Source: UBA3210 sp963610315 (lineage in GTDB: Bacteria > Bacillota_I > Bacilli_A > RFN20 > CAG-449). Taken from it: a DNA stretch of 31,611 bases. Both the position numbers and the translations under genes were made by a program. The notes under the pieces were generated by a model that was given only the letters and a program-made list of their open reading frames with translations, did no database searches and was not told where the DNA came from. The DNA is taken from the NCBI GenBank assembly GCA_963610315.1, contig CAVDMV010000018.1, positions 1 to 31,611 on the forward strand, written 5' to 3'. Below are positions 23,825 to 31,611 of the stretch, one piece after another (positions within the stretch are counted from its first letter, which is position 1; each line of letters opens with the position of its first letter).

Positions 23825-26800
23825 CGCATTTTGTATTACTTCTTCTAGCGCTGCTTTAGTAAGCTACGCAGAAGAAAACAATTATTATGTATGTTTTAAA
23901 AGTGATAATTATTCTTTATTAAATAAAAATAAGATGGATGAAAGTGGAGAAATCTACGTTTTAAAAGATGTCTCTTTATCATCAAGTAACGATTTCTATG
24001 TTCGTGATCAATATGGCTCAAGATATTATAATTCTAATAATAAAGAGATGAGTGTTGAAGATTCTTCTTTATTAGACTATAACATCTATTATTCTCAATC
24101 ATATGTTTTTGATGAAGAACATGTCACTGGATCAATGTATGTATCTAATAGCCATATTACTTATGAAGTAGTTTATAAAGATGATATTAAAGGTGATATT
24201 AATGGTAGTGAAATTACATTAAGTTATAATCCTTATCAAAAGAAATATGACTCATTTGAATTAAATAATGTCGATATTTCTAAAGATCAAGTAATTACTT
24301 TATTTGATGAAAGTGGTAACACTTTATCAAGCTTAACTTGTTCATCAACTAATAAATACCATATTATCTATACGCCTGATAAAGTTATTGATGGAAATAC
24401 CTATCGCTTTAATAAAGACGGCCAATATGGTTCAGGTGATGATTATGTATATAATATCTATTTAGAACAAGTAGAAGAATATTATATTTATTTCCGTGAT
24501 ATTACTTTTAGTCAATATGATGCAACTTATGATAATAAAGGTTTAACTCTTTTAGAAAGAGATTTAACTTCACCTAATATATATTTATATAAATCTCAAG
24601 ATATTTATTTATCTAATGTCGATCAAAAAGTTGAATATATTATTTATCATAAAGAAGGTAATACATTCGAAGAAATTGATGATGATAACGATGAAGATAA
24701 GATTTCTTATAAGAATGGAACTTACGTCGGTAATTATTATCTAAGTTTAACTGTTACAAATAATACGTATGTTACATCTTTAAGCCAAGATGATCATAAA
24801 TATGATGATTATTATCTTGCTGGTATTAATAATAGTTATCTTTATACTGAAGATGGTAAGATATCTTTAAATGATAAATTTAAATTCACATTAATCGATG
24901 AAGATGATTCTTTATATGACAAAGATTATAATCAATATTATTTAAAAATCTATATCTCAAAAGATGAAGTAGGTAAAGAATATTACATCACTAACGGTAA
25001 AGATTATTATAAGAATGGTACTAAATACATTAAATTTAATCAAGTGGGTTATTATGATGTATATTTCTCTAATACACATCTATATGGTGTTAATCAAAAT
25101 TATAAATATACTTTAATTGATGAAACTAAAGATCTTGAATATATTAAAATTGAAACAGTTGATGACTTCTTAAAAATGATATCTAATTGTAATGAAAACG
25201 CAAGTTATTCATTTAATAAAGTATTCTATTTAACTTCATCTATCGATTTAAAAGGCATTAATGTAACTTCTATTAAAGCATTCTATGGTGAATTAAATGG
25301 TAATTATCATTCAATCAATAATTTAAGCTTAGAAAGTGATAATGATGAAACAAACTTTAATTTTATTGCTTATGTCGGTAAGAAAGGTTCAATTAAAAAT
25401 TTATCGATTGAAAATCTTTCTATTAAAGCAGAAAATAGTTCTAATGTTGGCTTCATTGGTAAAAACTTAGGTTCCATTACTGATGTTAAGATAAACGGAA
25501 TAGTAGAAGGGAAGAATGTTGTTGGAGGCTTAGTTGCTTATAATTCTAATTATGTTTTAGAAGAGGACGATATTGTCTCTGATTCAAGTGAAAATTACGG
25601 TTATGGTACATTAATTGGCATTGAATCTAATGTTAAAGTTAAAGGTGAAAATACTATCGGAGGAATCACTGGCTTTAACGGAGGTAAAATTTATGAATCC
25701 GTTTCCAAAGGTGAAGTAAATAATTATTCTTATTCATCAAAAAAGACCATTGAAAGAATCGGGGGAATTGCTGGTTATTCTACTGGTGTAATTGGCTTAT
25801 GTTCTAATGAAGGTAACGTAGGTTATTATAATGAAGGAAATTACGTTGGAGGTATTGCAGGTCTTACAACTGGCATGTTCTTCTATAATACTAATAACGC
25901 GCTTATTAACGGTAAAAACAATGTTGGTGGTATCGCAGGTTTATTTGGTACTTTAAAAAATGAATCTTCTTCTAATGAAGATGTTAACGAAGAAACAGAT
26001 TTAAATAAACATTATTTAACTTATTGCATTAATAAAGGTGAAGTAAAAGGTAGCACTAATGTAGGAGGCATTATCGGAAGAGTTAATGCAACCGGAATTG
26101 AACTAGAAAATTCTATTTCTATTGGAAATATTACTTCTCATTCAGGCTCTTACGGAGGCGGTATTGTCGGGTATTTAACTTCTGGAAGTATTACTTCATG
26201 TATTTCAAGTGGTAACCTCTTTACCAGCGGAACTGCCGCGGGTAAATATGAAGGAGGTATTGCTGGTTATTCAAATGGCAATATTACTTATTGTTACGCG
26301 ACTAATAATATTTCAGGAAATGATTATCTTGGAGGAATAGTAGGTTATGGAAGTGCGACATCTACATTAAAGAGTAATGTATCTTCTTCTTTAATCGCAA
26401 AATTAAATTCATCTACTTTAAGAGTAGGTTATATTGCAGGAGAAATTGAAAATATCCTTACCGATGACGTTAAAAATGATAATGTTAAATACAATTATTA
26501 TGTCGATGATAATTCTGATATTGGAGGTATTAATTCTCGTGTATTAGGAAGTGAATTTGATGATGCAGCTTCTAGAAAAGATAATAGAGAATTATATTCT
26601 TATGAAGAAATAAATGCTTCTTTAAATAAAAACTTCGCAGGAGATGGTTTTATTGGAGGAAGTAAAGAAACTAGCTATCCTTATTTAAGAAATTTCACAT
26701 TCTTTAAAGAAAATGAAACTTATTCTCTCGATTATGATCAAGAAACTTTATTTAATAAATACCAAGAAAATTTCTTAGAACTAGAAGAAGAATATGATCA

Positions 26801-27467
26801 ATCATCTTTACAATTTAATTTCTATGAATGGGATGAAGATGCTGGTGATATCGATGAATTAAATTCATATAAATTAATCGCTTCAAAAAGATATTATGGC
26901 GAACAAGAAATTGATTATCCTTCATTTGTTCTCGCTCATTTAAATAGTAATAATGAATATGTTTATGAAGCAACTGATGGAGTATATTATGCATATTTTG
27001 AACATGTTGAATATACTTCTTCATCAACAAACATTTATGCAAAATATATTAAACAAGTAAAGACATTAAAAGATGGTGATTACTTAATTGAAGGTGAATT
27101 TAAAGAAGGAACAACTGCGAAGGTAACTCAAATTGGTGATACAATTAATGTTAAATTATTCTACAATGAAGAAGAAATTGAGGCTAATAATATCACTTTA
27201 AAGATTAAGACGAGTGAAAATTATAATTATGAAGTTTCTCATAATAATGAAATTAGTTCTAAAAATGTTACAACATTCGGCGAATATAAAGTAATTAAAC
27301 TCGATTCTTCAAAAGATGTTGTCATCCTAAATGAAGTTCATGAAACACCAATTCCTAATTACGTCATTATTATTTTAAGTGTTGTAGGTACTATTGGAGT
27401 TCTTTGGCTTACTAAATTAATTGTTGACGGCATTAAAAATAAGAAGAAAAAGACTTCTAATAAATAA
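23784..27467 (+). CDS. Large surface protein with GLUG repeats and C-terminal membrane anchor
   Basis: A 1227-residue secreted protein. A signal peptide (~1-29, cleavage likely after SYA) is followed by ~430 residues of Tyr/Asp/Asn-rich beta sequence. At ~460-880 is a GLUG-type beta-helix: entry FYGELNGNYHSINNLSL, then repeats with VGGLVAYN, IGGITGFNGG, IGGIAGYSTG, VGGIAGLTTG and VGGIIGRVN. A further beta domain follows, then a membrane segment (~1192-1215) and a Lys-rich tail. There is no LPxTG sortase signal; it is anchored by the C-terminal helix. GLUG repeats occur in surface adhesins and IgA-protease-like proteins; no protease motif is visible here. GGAGAAAATGAAAG precedes the ATG inside the MMPL gene. 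Confidence 0.85.
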   Translation: MKISKIMTLLALSSAFCITSSSAALVSYAEENNYYVCFKSDNYSLLNKNKMDESGEIYVLKDVSLSSSNDFYVRDQYGSRYYNSNNKEMSVEDSSLLDYNIYYSQSYVFDEEHVTGSMYVSNSHITYEVVYKDDIKGDINGSEITLSYNPYQKKYDSFELNNVDISKDQVITLFDESGNTLSSLTCSSTNKYHIIYTPDKVIDGNTYRFNKDGQYGSGDDYVYNIYLEQVEEYYIYFRDITFSQYDATYDNKGLTLLERDLTSPNIYLYKSQDIYLSNVDQKVEYIIYHKEGNTFEEIDDDNDEDKISYKNGTYVGNYYLSLTVTNNTYVTSLSQDDHKYDDYYLAGINNSYLYTEDGKISLNDKFKFTLIDEDDSLYDKDYNQYYLKIYISKDEVGKEYYITNGKDYYKNGTKYIKFNQVGYYDVYFSNTHLYGVNQNYKYTLIDETKDLEYIKIETVDDFLKMISNCNENASYSFNKVFYLTSSIDLKGINVTSIKAFYGELNGNYHSINNLSLESDNDETNFNFIAYVGKKGSIKNLSIENLSIKAENSSNVGFIGKNLGSITDVKINGIVEGKNVVGGLVAYNSNYVLEEDDIVSDSSENYGYGTLIGIESNVKVKGENTIGGITGFNGGKIYESVSKGEVNNYSYSSKKTIERIGGIAGYSTGVIGLCSNEGNVGYYNEGNYVGGIAGLTTGMFFYNTNNALINGKNNVGGIAGLFGTLKNESSSNEDVNEETDLNKHYLTYCINKGEVKGSTNVGGIIGRVNATGIELENSISIGNITSHSGSYGGGIVGYLTSGSITSCISSGNLFTSGTAAGKYEGGIAGYSNGNITYCYATNNISGNDYLGGIVGYGSATSTLKSNVSSSLIAKLNSSTLRVGYIAGEIENILTDDVKNDNVKYNYYVDDNSDIGGINSRVLGSEFDDAASRKDNRELYSYEEINASLNKNFAGDGFIGGSKETSYPYLRNFTFFKENETYSLDYDQETLFNKYQENFLELEEEYDQSSLQFNFYEWDEDAGDIDELNSYKLIASKRYYGEQEIDYPSFVLAHLNSNNEYVYEATDGVYYAYFEHVEYTSSSTNIYAKYIKQVKTLKDGDYLIEGEFKEGTTAKVTQIGDTINVKLFYNEEEIEANNITLKIKTSENYNYEVSHNNEISSKNVTTFGEYKVIKLDSSKDVVILNEVHETPIPNYVIIILSVVGTIGVLWLTKLIVDGIKNKKKKTSNK

Positions 27468-27473
27468 AAGAAG

Positions 27474-27503
27474 AAAAGACTATCACGGCGATAGTCTTTT
27501 TAT
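27474..27503. terminator. Bidirectional terminator between convergent genes
   Basis: AAAAGACTATC (27474-27484) pairs with GATAGTCTTTT (27490-27500) around a 5-nt loop, with T runs on both strands. Confidence 0.85.
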
Positions 27504-27504
27504 C

Positions 27505-28602
27505 TTAGAACTTAATTTGTTTTAATAATTTTTTAATTTCTTCTTCACTTAATAAAGAATGAATTTCGTTATAAGAAGAAATTTTTAAATCTTTTGTTAC
27601 TCTATATAATTCATTTATAATATGATCATCATAATTTTCTTCATGGAGGTAGTTTGTTTCGTCTGCGTTATCAGCTTGTTCATCAATCAAAGTTAATAAA
27701 TTTCTTCTTATATAAGCGATAAAGCTAGGTTCAATCCAATATGAATAAGTAATATTTTCTTTTTCTTCTTGTAAAGAATGGATATAAAGAGAAATACCAT
27801 CATCAACATTATGCCATAAATCAATAAAGGCATAATTAATATTGTAGTCAGTAATGTTTTTCATAAAAGAAAAAGCATCATCATGAATAATTTCAATTTT
27901 ATCTTTAAATTTAAATTGAGGTAAAATATGCTTTTTAAATAAATTAATGACGTTTATATCTTTTTCAATAATATAAATCTTGGTGACTTCTTCTTTTAAA
28001 GAAATCATATATGGATAATATCCTAGTCCTAAACCAAAGACGGCTACTCTTCCGTGAGCGAACGAAATAGATTCTTCCATTGTTTCAATTTCATGAGGAG
28101 TGATACTCATCCATATTTCATTATTTTGTGAAATAGTTAAATATTTAAAATTTTCTTTAAAGAATCCAAAATGAGTAATTTCTGCATAATTATCATTATT
28201 AAAAGATATATCTTTATACATGAATCCTTCATATGGTTTAAAAATATCATATTTAAATTCAAGGTTCTTTTCTTTTAGTTCAGGTGCCTTAATGTTTTGA
28301 TAATATGGATTATTAAGATATTTTTTAGTATCTAAAAGTACCATATTATCAATATGATTAATCTTTTCAATATAATGAAGTTCATTATCTATATCAATTT
28401 CCATCACATTTAAGAAAGCATAATAAAATGCCTTATTTAAATTATTATTCTTTAAGTAACGAGAAATTAATTTTTCATTAATTGAAGAAGATTCATTTAA
28501 TAAGTAATATAAATACATACTAGAGACGTTAATGTTATTCTCTCTAACTTGTAAAAGGTTAATAAGTTTTTCAAAGTCTAATTTTGTTAAGTTAATTTTC
28601 AT
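27505..28602 (-). CDS. SAM-dependent methyltransferase-like protein
   Basis: A 365-residue cytoplasmic protein. Residues ~185-290 form a class I methyltransferase-like Rossmann core: motif I VAVFGLGLGYYPYM, then YIIEKD (acidic end of strand 2, binding the ribose), IEIIHDDAFSFM and YAFIDLWHN. This order resembles spermidine synthase-like methyltransferases. The first ~180 residues are helical and unrecognised. The substrate is unknown and loss of catalytic function is possible. The ribosome site is weak (GATGAAGT); the chosen ATG is the only one in frame near the beginning. It is monocistronic on the minus strand, behind a promoter region rich in inverted repeats. Confidence 0.72.
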   Translation of the reverse strand: MKINLTKLDFEKLINLLQVRENNINVSSMYLYYLLNESSSINEKLISRYLKNNNLNKAFYYAFLNVMEIDIDNELHYIEKINHIDNMVLLDTKKYLNNPYYQNIKAPELKEKNLEFKYDIFKPYEGFMYKDISFNNDNYAEITHFGFFKENFKYLTISQNNEIWMSITPHEIETMEESISFAHGRVAVFGLGLGYYPYMISLKEEVTKIYIIEKDINVINLFKKHILPQFKFKDKIEIIHDDAFSFMKNITDYNINYAFIDLWHNVDDGISLYIHSLQEEKENITYSYWIEPSFIAYIRRNLLTLIDEQADNADETNYLHEENYDDHIINELYRVTKDLKISSYNEIHSLLSEEEIKKLLKQIKF

Positions 28603-28640
28603 ACTTCATCATTTTACTTTTAAAGATAAACTTTTTCAAT

Positions 28641-28687
28641 AAATAATAAAACTATTATTTATTAATTAAATGCTTAATTAGATTATA
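28641..28687 (-). promoter_or_regulatory. Promoter region with two palindromes upstream of the methyltransferase-like gene
   Basis: On the minus strand TATAAT (28682-28687) has a weak -35 GTGTTA at 17 bp. Immediately downstream lie TAATTAA-ATGC-TTAATTA (28663-28680) and AAATAATA-AAAC-TATTATTT (28641-28660), both perfect inverted repeats; they may be an operator or leader hairpins. Confidence 0.4.
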
Positions 28688-28753
28688 AGACTTAATTTTG
28701 TATTTAACACTAAATACATTTAGTGTACTGTATTGTTAACAATTGTAAAAAAA
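28688..28753. repeat. Dispersed direct repeat, copy A (~66 bp)
   Basis: It aligns without internal gaps to copy B (29974-30038): both begin AGACTTAAT, share GTGTACT and end in TTGTTAACAATTG followed by an A run. Between them the sequence differs but a hairpin is kept: ACACTAAA/TTTAGTGT here. It lies in the upstream region of a minus-strand gene. Confidence 0.65.
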
Positions 28754-29105
28754 TATTTTAAATTTAATACTCAAAGGCGAAAATAGTCTTATTTTTTCTA
28801 TCAAATATTTATATAAATCTAGAAAATTTATATTTAGCATAAGTATTAATATAAAGATCATATGTTTTTTATTTAAAATTTCTCAATTTTTATAGGATTA
28901 ATAGTAATGATTTTAATCATCCTGTTACCAATAGATTTTTAATTGCTCTAAACAAAAATCTTTCCCTATATATAATATCCATCATTTAATATAAATTTTT
29001 GTGCAAACGCATATTTTTAAGTATTAAATAGACTATAAGCTTTAAATGAATACATAAAATATATGAGACTAAAACAATTTTAAGAAATATGATACAAATG
29101 AAAAA

Positions 29106-29156
29106 CATCCTATTAAGTCAAATTCATTTATGAAATGACGAAATTAGGATGCTAAT
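29106..29156 (-). terminator. Terminator of the 29224 lipoprotein gene
   Basis: CATCCTA (29106-29112) pairs with TAGGATG (29145-29151), with a nested TCATTT/AAATGA helix. On the minus strand the stem is followed by TTTTTC. Confidence 0.65.
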
Positions 29157-29223
29157 AAATTATGTTGATAAATACTATAGATAAATTAGTCTATAAATAA
29201 TTACTATTTTTTAAATTTGTTTA

Positions 29224-29829
29224 TTACTTAGTATATGTACATGATATTGTAGTTGTACCAGAAGTAACATTTGTTTCACTATTATAAGTTACTTTATTTT
29301 CATAATTAACTACATAGCTTGTTATATAACCATTAATATCATATTCAATTGTATTAGTACTCTTCAAATAAGTTGAACCACCAGTTATTGGTGTATTACT
29401 TTCTACTAATCCTTCACATCTAAATCCAACATTACTTGTGTAGAATTTATAAGTAACTTCACTTGATGAACCTGTTTCAATCAATTTACTTAAAGAATAC
29501 TCATTTATACCATATACGAGTGCGACAGCTTTTGGATCTGCATCAGCTTTAGCAACAAATGTTCTTCCACTCATATTAGCATCAGCTGTTATTTCTTCTT
29601 CATGTAATGTACCATTTGAAGTAGATTTTACATCTTCTACTATTTTACAAGATGAATAAGCTGTTTCTGATTTTAAAGCTTCTGTAGCTTTTGCTTTAAA
29701 TGTAGCAAAATCTGCTTCTACAAAACCATCTCCACTACTAGAATCACTACTAGCGCTACAACTACAGCCAACTAAGCTAACTAAGCCTAAAGATAATACT
29801 GCAGCCTTTTTTAAGAATTTTAATTGCAT
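29224..29829 (-). CDS. Lipoprotein of unknown function
   Basis: A 201-residue exported lipoprotein with signal peptide MQLKFLKKAAVLSLGLVSL and lipobox LVGC (Cys22), followed by a Ser/Asp-rich linker and a domain rich in Thr, Ser and Tyr, probably beta-rich. I start it at the ATG at 29829, which has AAAAAGGAG at ideal spacing; an in-frame TTG 33 nt upstream would put the ribosome site inside the gene and add a charged extension before the signal peptide. Family not recognised. It lies alone in the accessory region, behind an extended -10 promoter. Confidence 0.75.
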   Translation of the reverse strand: MQLKFLKKAAVLSLGLVSLVGCSCSASSDSSSGDGFVEADFATFKAKATEALKSETAYSSCKIVEDVKSTSNGTLHEEEITADANMSGRTFVAKADADPKAVALVYGINEYSLSKLIETGSSSEVTYKFYTSNVGFRCEGLVESNTPITGGSTYLKSTNTIEYDINGYITSYVVNYENKVTYNSETNVTSGTTTISCTYTK

Positions 29830-29883
29830 ATTTTTTCTCCTTTTTTGGCATCTATACGACAATAAATCAATACATGCAATCCC

Positions 29884-29914
29884 ATTATACCATATATAGA
29901 TTATATAAATGCAA
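29884..29914 (-). promoter_or_regulatory. Promoter of the 29224 lipoprotein gene
   Basis: On the minus strand TGGTATAAT (29884-29892) is a consensus extended -10 element (TGnTATAAT); a TTGCAT -35-like hexamer lies at 29909-29914 with a long 19-bp spacer. Confidence 0.55.
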
Positions 29915-29973
29915 TTTTTTTTCTCTTTATTAGTTTTACTTTCACAAGCATGTTACTTATTAATTAAACGACG

Positions 29974-30038
29974 AGACTTAATATTATATTTAGCCTTGAA
30001 TAAATCAAGTGTACTTTATTGTTAACAATTGTAAAAAA
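29974..30038. repeat. Dispersed direct repeat, copy B (~65 bp)
   Basis: Second copy of the repeat at 28688-28753, about 1.29 kb away in the same orientation. Its central hairpin is CTTGA-ATAAA-TCAAG, different in sequence from copy A but in the same place. The 3' part, TTGTTAACAATTGTAAAAAA, is identical. Confidence 0.65.
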
Positions 30039-30101
30039 TATAATTAATCAATTATTTTGCGCGTTAAAAAAAACTGTACTTCTCTAAAACGAATCTTTAC
30101 A

Positions 30102-30114
30102 TTCCAATTTGGAA
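30102..30114. promoter_or_regulatory. Palindrome upstream of the broken XRE gene
   Basis: TTCCAA-T-TTGGAA is a perfect 13-bp palindrome 67 bp before the XRE reading frame, in the position of a CI/Cro-type operator. Confidence 0.35.
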
Positions 30115-30180
30115 ACTCTACAATAATAGTAGGTAAGAAAAGTGTACATTATTCTTAACTGAAGAGAATGGGATATTGTA

Positions 30181-30616
30181 ATGGAAATTATAGGAGAAAA
30201 TATTAAGCATGAATTAGAAAGGAGAAAGATTAGTCAAAAAGAATTATGTAAAATGACAGGCATTTCCTAAGCTAATATGTCTAAATATTTATCAAGAGTA
30301 AAATCTCTTGAAATTTATTACAACGATGTAATATATCCATTTAAAAAAATAAGTTTACAATTACGCATGAAATAGGACATATAGTGTTAAATCACAACTT
30401 ATAATTTAAAAATGAAACGCAAAGATAAAAAAACAAGCTAATATATTTGCTTTAGAGTTTTATTGCCCTTTAGCTTTAATTGAACATTATAATCTTAGTA
30501 CAAAATCAGACTTAATATCGACATTTGGAATAACGAGTGGGTATGCTAACGTAATAATTGATAAACTTAAGAAAAGATCAAAAATGTTATCTAAAAATGA
30601 AAAAAAGATTAATTGA
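30181..30616 (+). pseudogene. Broken XRE-ImmA/IrrE metallopeptidase gene
   Basis: Three reading frames carry consecutive pieces of one protein type. From ATG 30181 comes an XRE helix-turn-helix (ELERRKISQKELCKMTGIS), interrupted by TAA at 30268-30270, where CAA (Gln) is expected before ANMSKYLS. The frame continues to YYNDVIYPFKK, then shifts to FTITHEIGHIVLNH at ~30354-30395, the HExxH zinc motif of ImmA/IrrE peptidases, and shifts again after an A-run to QANIFALEFYCPLALIEHYN, ending at TGA 30614-30616. The helix-turn-helix is nearly abutted to the peptidase, so about 100 codons seem lost. Intact relatives cleave or relieve phage or ICE repressors. Lesions: a stop, an internal deletion and at least two frameshifts. 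Confidence 0.8.
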
Positions 30617-30651
30617 AATTTTTCAAGATAACAAACAAAAGAAAAATAAAT

Positions 30652-30686
30652 AAAAATACGCCACTTTGGCGAGTGACGTATTTATA
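30652..30686. terminator. Hairpin after the broken XRE-ImmA gene
   Basis: AAATACG (30654-30660) pairs with CGTATTT (30677-30683), with an inner CACT/AGTG helix; an alternative CGCCA/TGGCG helix overlaps it. The T tract is short, so termination may be weak. Confidence 0.5.
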
Positions 30687-30791
30687 GATAATACATGTTA
30701 AATGTACAACCTAAGCACTTGTATTTTAACATAAATTATCAAATTTTCAACATTGTAAGACCTATATGGTCGGAAAAGGAGAGAAAATATT

Positions 30792-31138
30792 ATGTTGAAA
30801 TACAAAGAAAATAATCTTACTTCATCTTTTAAGATTGAAGGTGAAGAAGATTTAAAAGACAAATTAAATCTTAAATTTATGGATTTAATCAATAAAACTA
30901 TATGTTGTGGAATATATGATGTACCAAAAGTATTATCTCCAAAACATGTTAGTATTGATTATCTAGCATTATTTTCAGATAAATATGTATATAAATAAAA
31001 CTAATAACACTTGTGTATGTTTCTATGAATATGACAATTGTATTTGTTTCTAATAAGTGTTTACTTAACAAACTAGTAATACCTAATAATTTACTAAAAG
31101 AAAGAAATATTATTCTTGGAGGTAAATTATATGGGTAG
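30792..31138 (+). pseudogene. Fragmented gene, possibly DUF4417-like
   Basis: An AAAAGGAG ribosome site leads into a 68-codon frame (MLKYKENN ... CGIYDVPKVLSPKHVSIDYLALFSDK) that stops at 30996-30998. A second frame continues at once with NKTNNTCVCFYEYDN (~30994-31038), and a third with VFVSNKCLLNKLVIPNN and RNIILGGKLYG to TAG 31136-31138. That end overlaps the next start codon (31131) by 8 nt, as in a coupled gene pair, so the pieces likely derive from one gene with frameshifts and an internal loss. The P...P...I-D-Y...F then VcFYeyD pattern recalls DUF4417, a phage/ICE-associated family, but this naming is tentative. The 68-residue piece could still be made. Confidence 0.5.
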
Positions 31139-31611
31139 ATATAAGAACTCTTGTATTGGTAAAGGTATAGGCACATCACCTCAATTATCATTAGAAAATC
31201 AAGAATATGAAAATAAAATTTTTGAGATAGAAGAAAAGAAATCACTTAGTGATTATAAAAATGTTAATAATATCAGTAATAATGGATTTGATATAAAATT
31301 AATGACTTTTGAAGAAAACAAGAATAAAATCGAAAATTATTTATTAACTTTAAATAACGAAAATGGTAAATCTAAAGCTAAATTTTTTATTGAAGTTTTA
31401 GGATTAAGCAATTTTATGATAATTTAATTGTTTCAATAACAAATAAAAGTCCTATTAAAATAGTAAAAACAAAATATGGAGAGGTAAGAGAATTTCATGA
31501 AAAGATTAAATCTATAAGTGGCAAATATGAATATGCAAATATAGTTATAGTTGTACAAAAAGATAATGTTAAAACTTCATATAGATTTATTACGGCATAT
31601 CCAGACAAGAA
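31131..31611 (+). pseudogene. DUF6883-like (toxin-associated) gene, frameshifted and cut by the window end
   Basis: ATG 31131 has GGAGG upstream (an in-frame TTG at 31116 would include that site). The first frame gives 98 codons and holds the N-terminal part of a DUF6883-like domain: KIENYLLTLNNENGKSKAKFF, then EVLGLS, ending at TAA 31425-31427. From the AATTTTATGAT stretch (~31412) the next frame continues as FYDNLIVSITNKSP, KTKYGEVREF and SYRFITAYP to the window end, matching the C-terminal part of the same domain. A single missing T in the T run explains the break. The family occurs at the C-terminus of polymorphic-toxin-like proteins; here it is stand-alone with a ~50-residue polar N-terminus. 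It is either a pseudogene or a sequencing slip. Confidence 0.7.

Larger units (their letters stand above)
28603..29223. other. 620-bp AT-rich intergenic region
   Basis: No credible ORF or tRNA was found. It holds the upstream region of the methyltransferase-like gene (palindromes at 28641-28660 and 28663-28680, a TATAAT on the minus strand at 28682-28687), repeat copy A (28688-28753) and, at the right end, the terminator of the 29224 lipoprotein gene. Nothing could be assigned between 28760 and 29100. Confidence 0.6.

Noticed and set aside
29830..29862. Upstream TTG start for the 29224 lipoprotein
   Set aside because: It adds a charged segment ahead of the signal peptide and engulfs the AAGGAG site.
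30698..30892. Minus-strand 64-codon frame
   Set aside because: No ribosome site, low-complexity translation, overlaps the plus-strand gene start at 30792.
30949..31245. Minus-strand 98-codon frame across the fragmented genes
   Set aside because: Antisense to two plus-strand genes with good ribosome sites; the translation is generic hydrophobic AT-rich sequence.
1..31611. CRISPR arrays, tRNA or rRNA genes, IS elements
   Set aside because: No regularly spaced repeats, cloverleaf-like sequence, rRNA motifs or transposase were seen on reading both strands.

Overview
The window is a strongly AT-rich bacterial chromosome segment. Codon use is AT-biased, Trp is encoded by TGG, and stops are TAA with occasional TAG and TGA, so the standard bacterial code fits. 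AGGAG-type ribosome sites, U-tract hairpin terminators, lipoproteins with a lipobox, a long-form HPF, heterodimeric ABC exporters and a reduced-looking gene set suggest a low-GC Firmicute, probably a gut-type Bacilli/Erysipelotrichia/RF39-like lineage. That placement is inference; no rRNA or tRNA gene was seen.

Left part (1-14.1 kb), mostly envelope and regulation: a HAD phosphatase divergent from a small lipoprotein; a TetR regulator; an unusual XRE helix-turn-helix protein fused to a large multi-pass membrane region; a two-gene operon of a lipase-like lipoprotein and a P-type cation ATPase; a membrane-anchored alpha/beta hydrolase; and, on the minus strand, two adjacent half-ABC exporters forming an asymmetric drug-exporter-type heterodimer. 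The ABC pair has a promoter with a 19-bp spacer filled by the palindrome CTCAAGTTAACTTGAG, the classic layout of a MerR-family target; no MerR gene is in the window.

Middle part (14.2-20.8 kb), metabolism and housekeeping: a divergent strong promoter drives a leader RNA resembling the SAM-I riboswitch clan, with terminator and possible antiterminator, followed by pduL (phosphotransacylase), a TSCPD-domain protein, metK (SAM synthetase) and an EpsC/CysE-type serine acetyltransferase. Then come hpf (ribosome hibernation), a Cof-type HAD phosphatase and two unrecognised genes, one of them a small membrane protein.

Right part (20.8-28.6 kb): a TetR repressor divergent from an operon of an MMPL/RND exporter whose 3' end overlaps a 1227-residue surface protein with GLUG repeats and a C-terminal membrane anchor. 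An 18-bp palindrome lies between them as the likely operator. A convergent methyltransferase-like gene follows.

Far right (28.6-31.6 kb) is accessory, gene-poor DNA: a lipoprotein gene bracketed by two copies of a ~65-bp hairpin-bearing repeat, then three consecutive broken genes: a decayed XRE-ImmA/IrrE metallopeptidase, a fragmented gene possibly of the DUF4417 family, and a frameshifted DUF6883-like (toxin-associated) gene running off the window. This looks like the edge of a decaying mobile or defence-type island, although local sequence error cannot be excluded for the single-base lesions.
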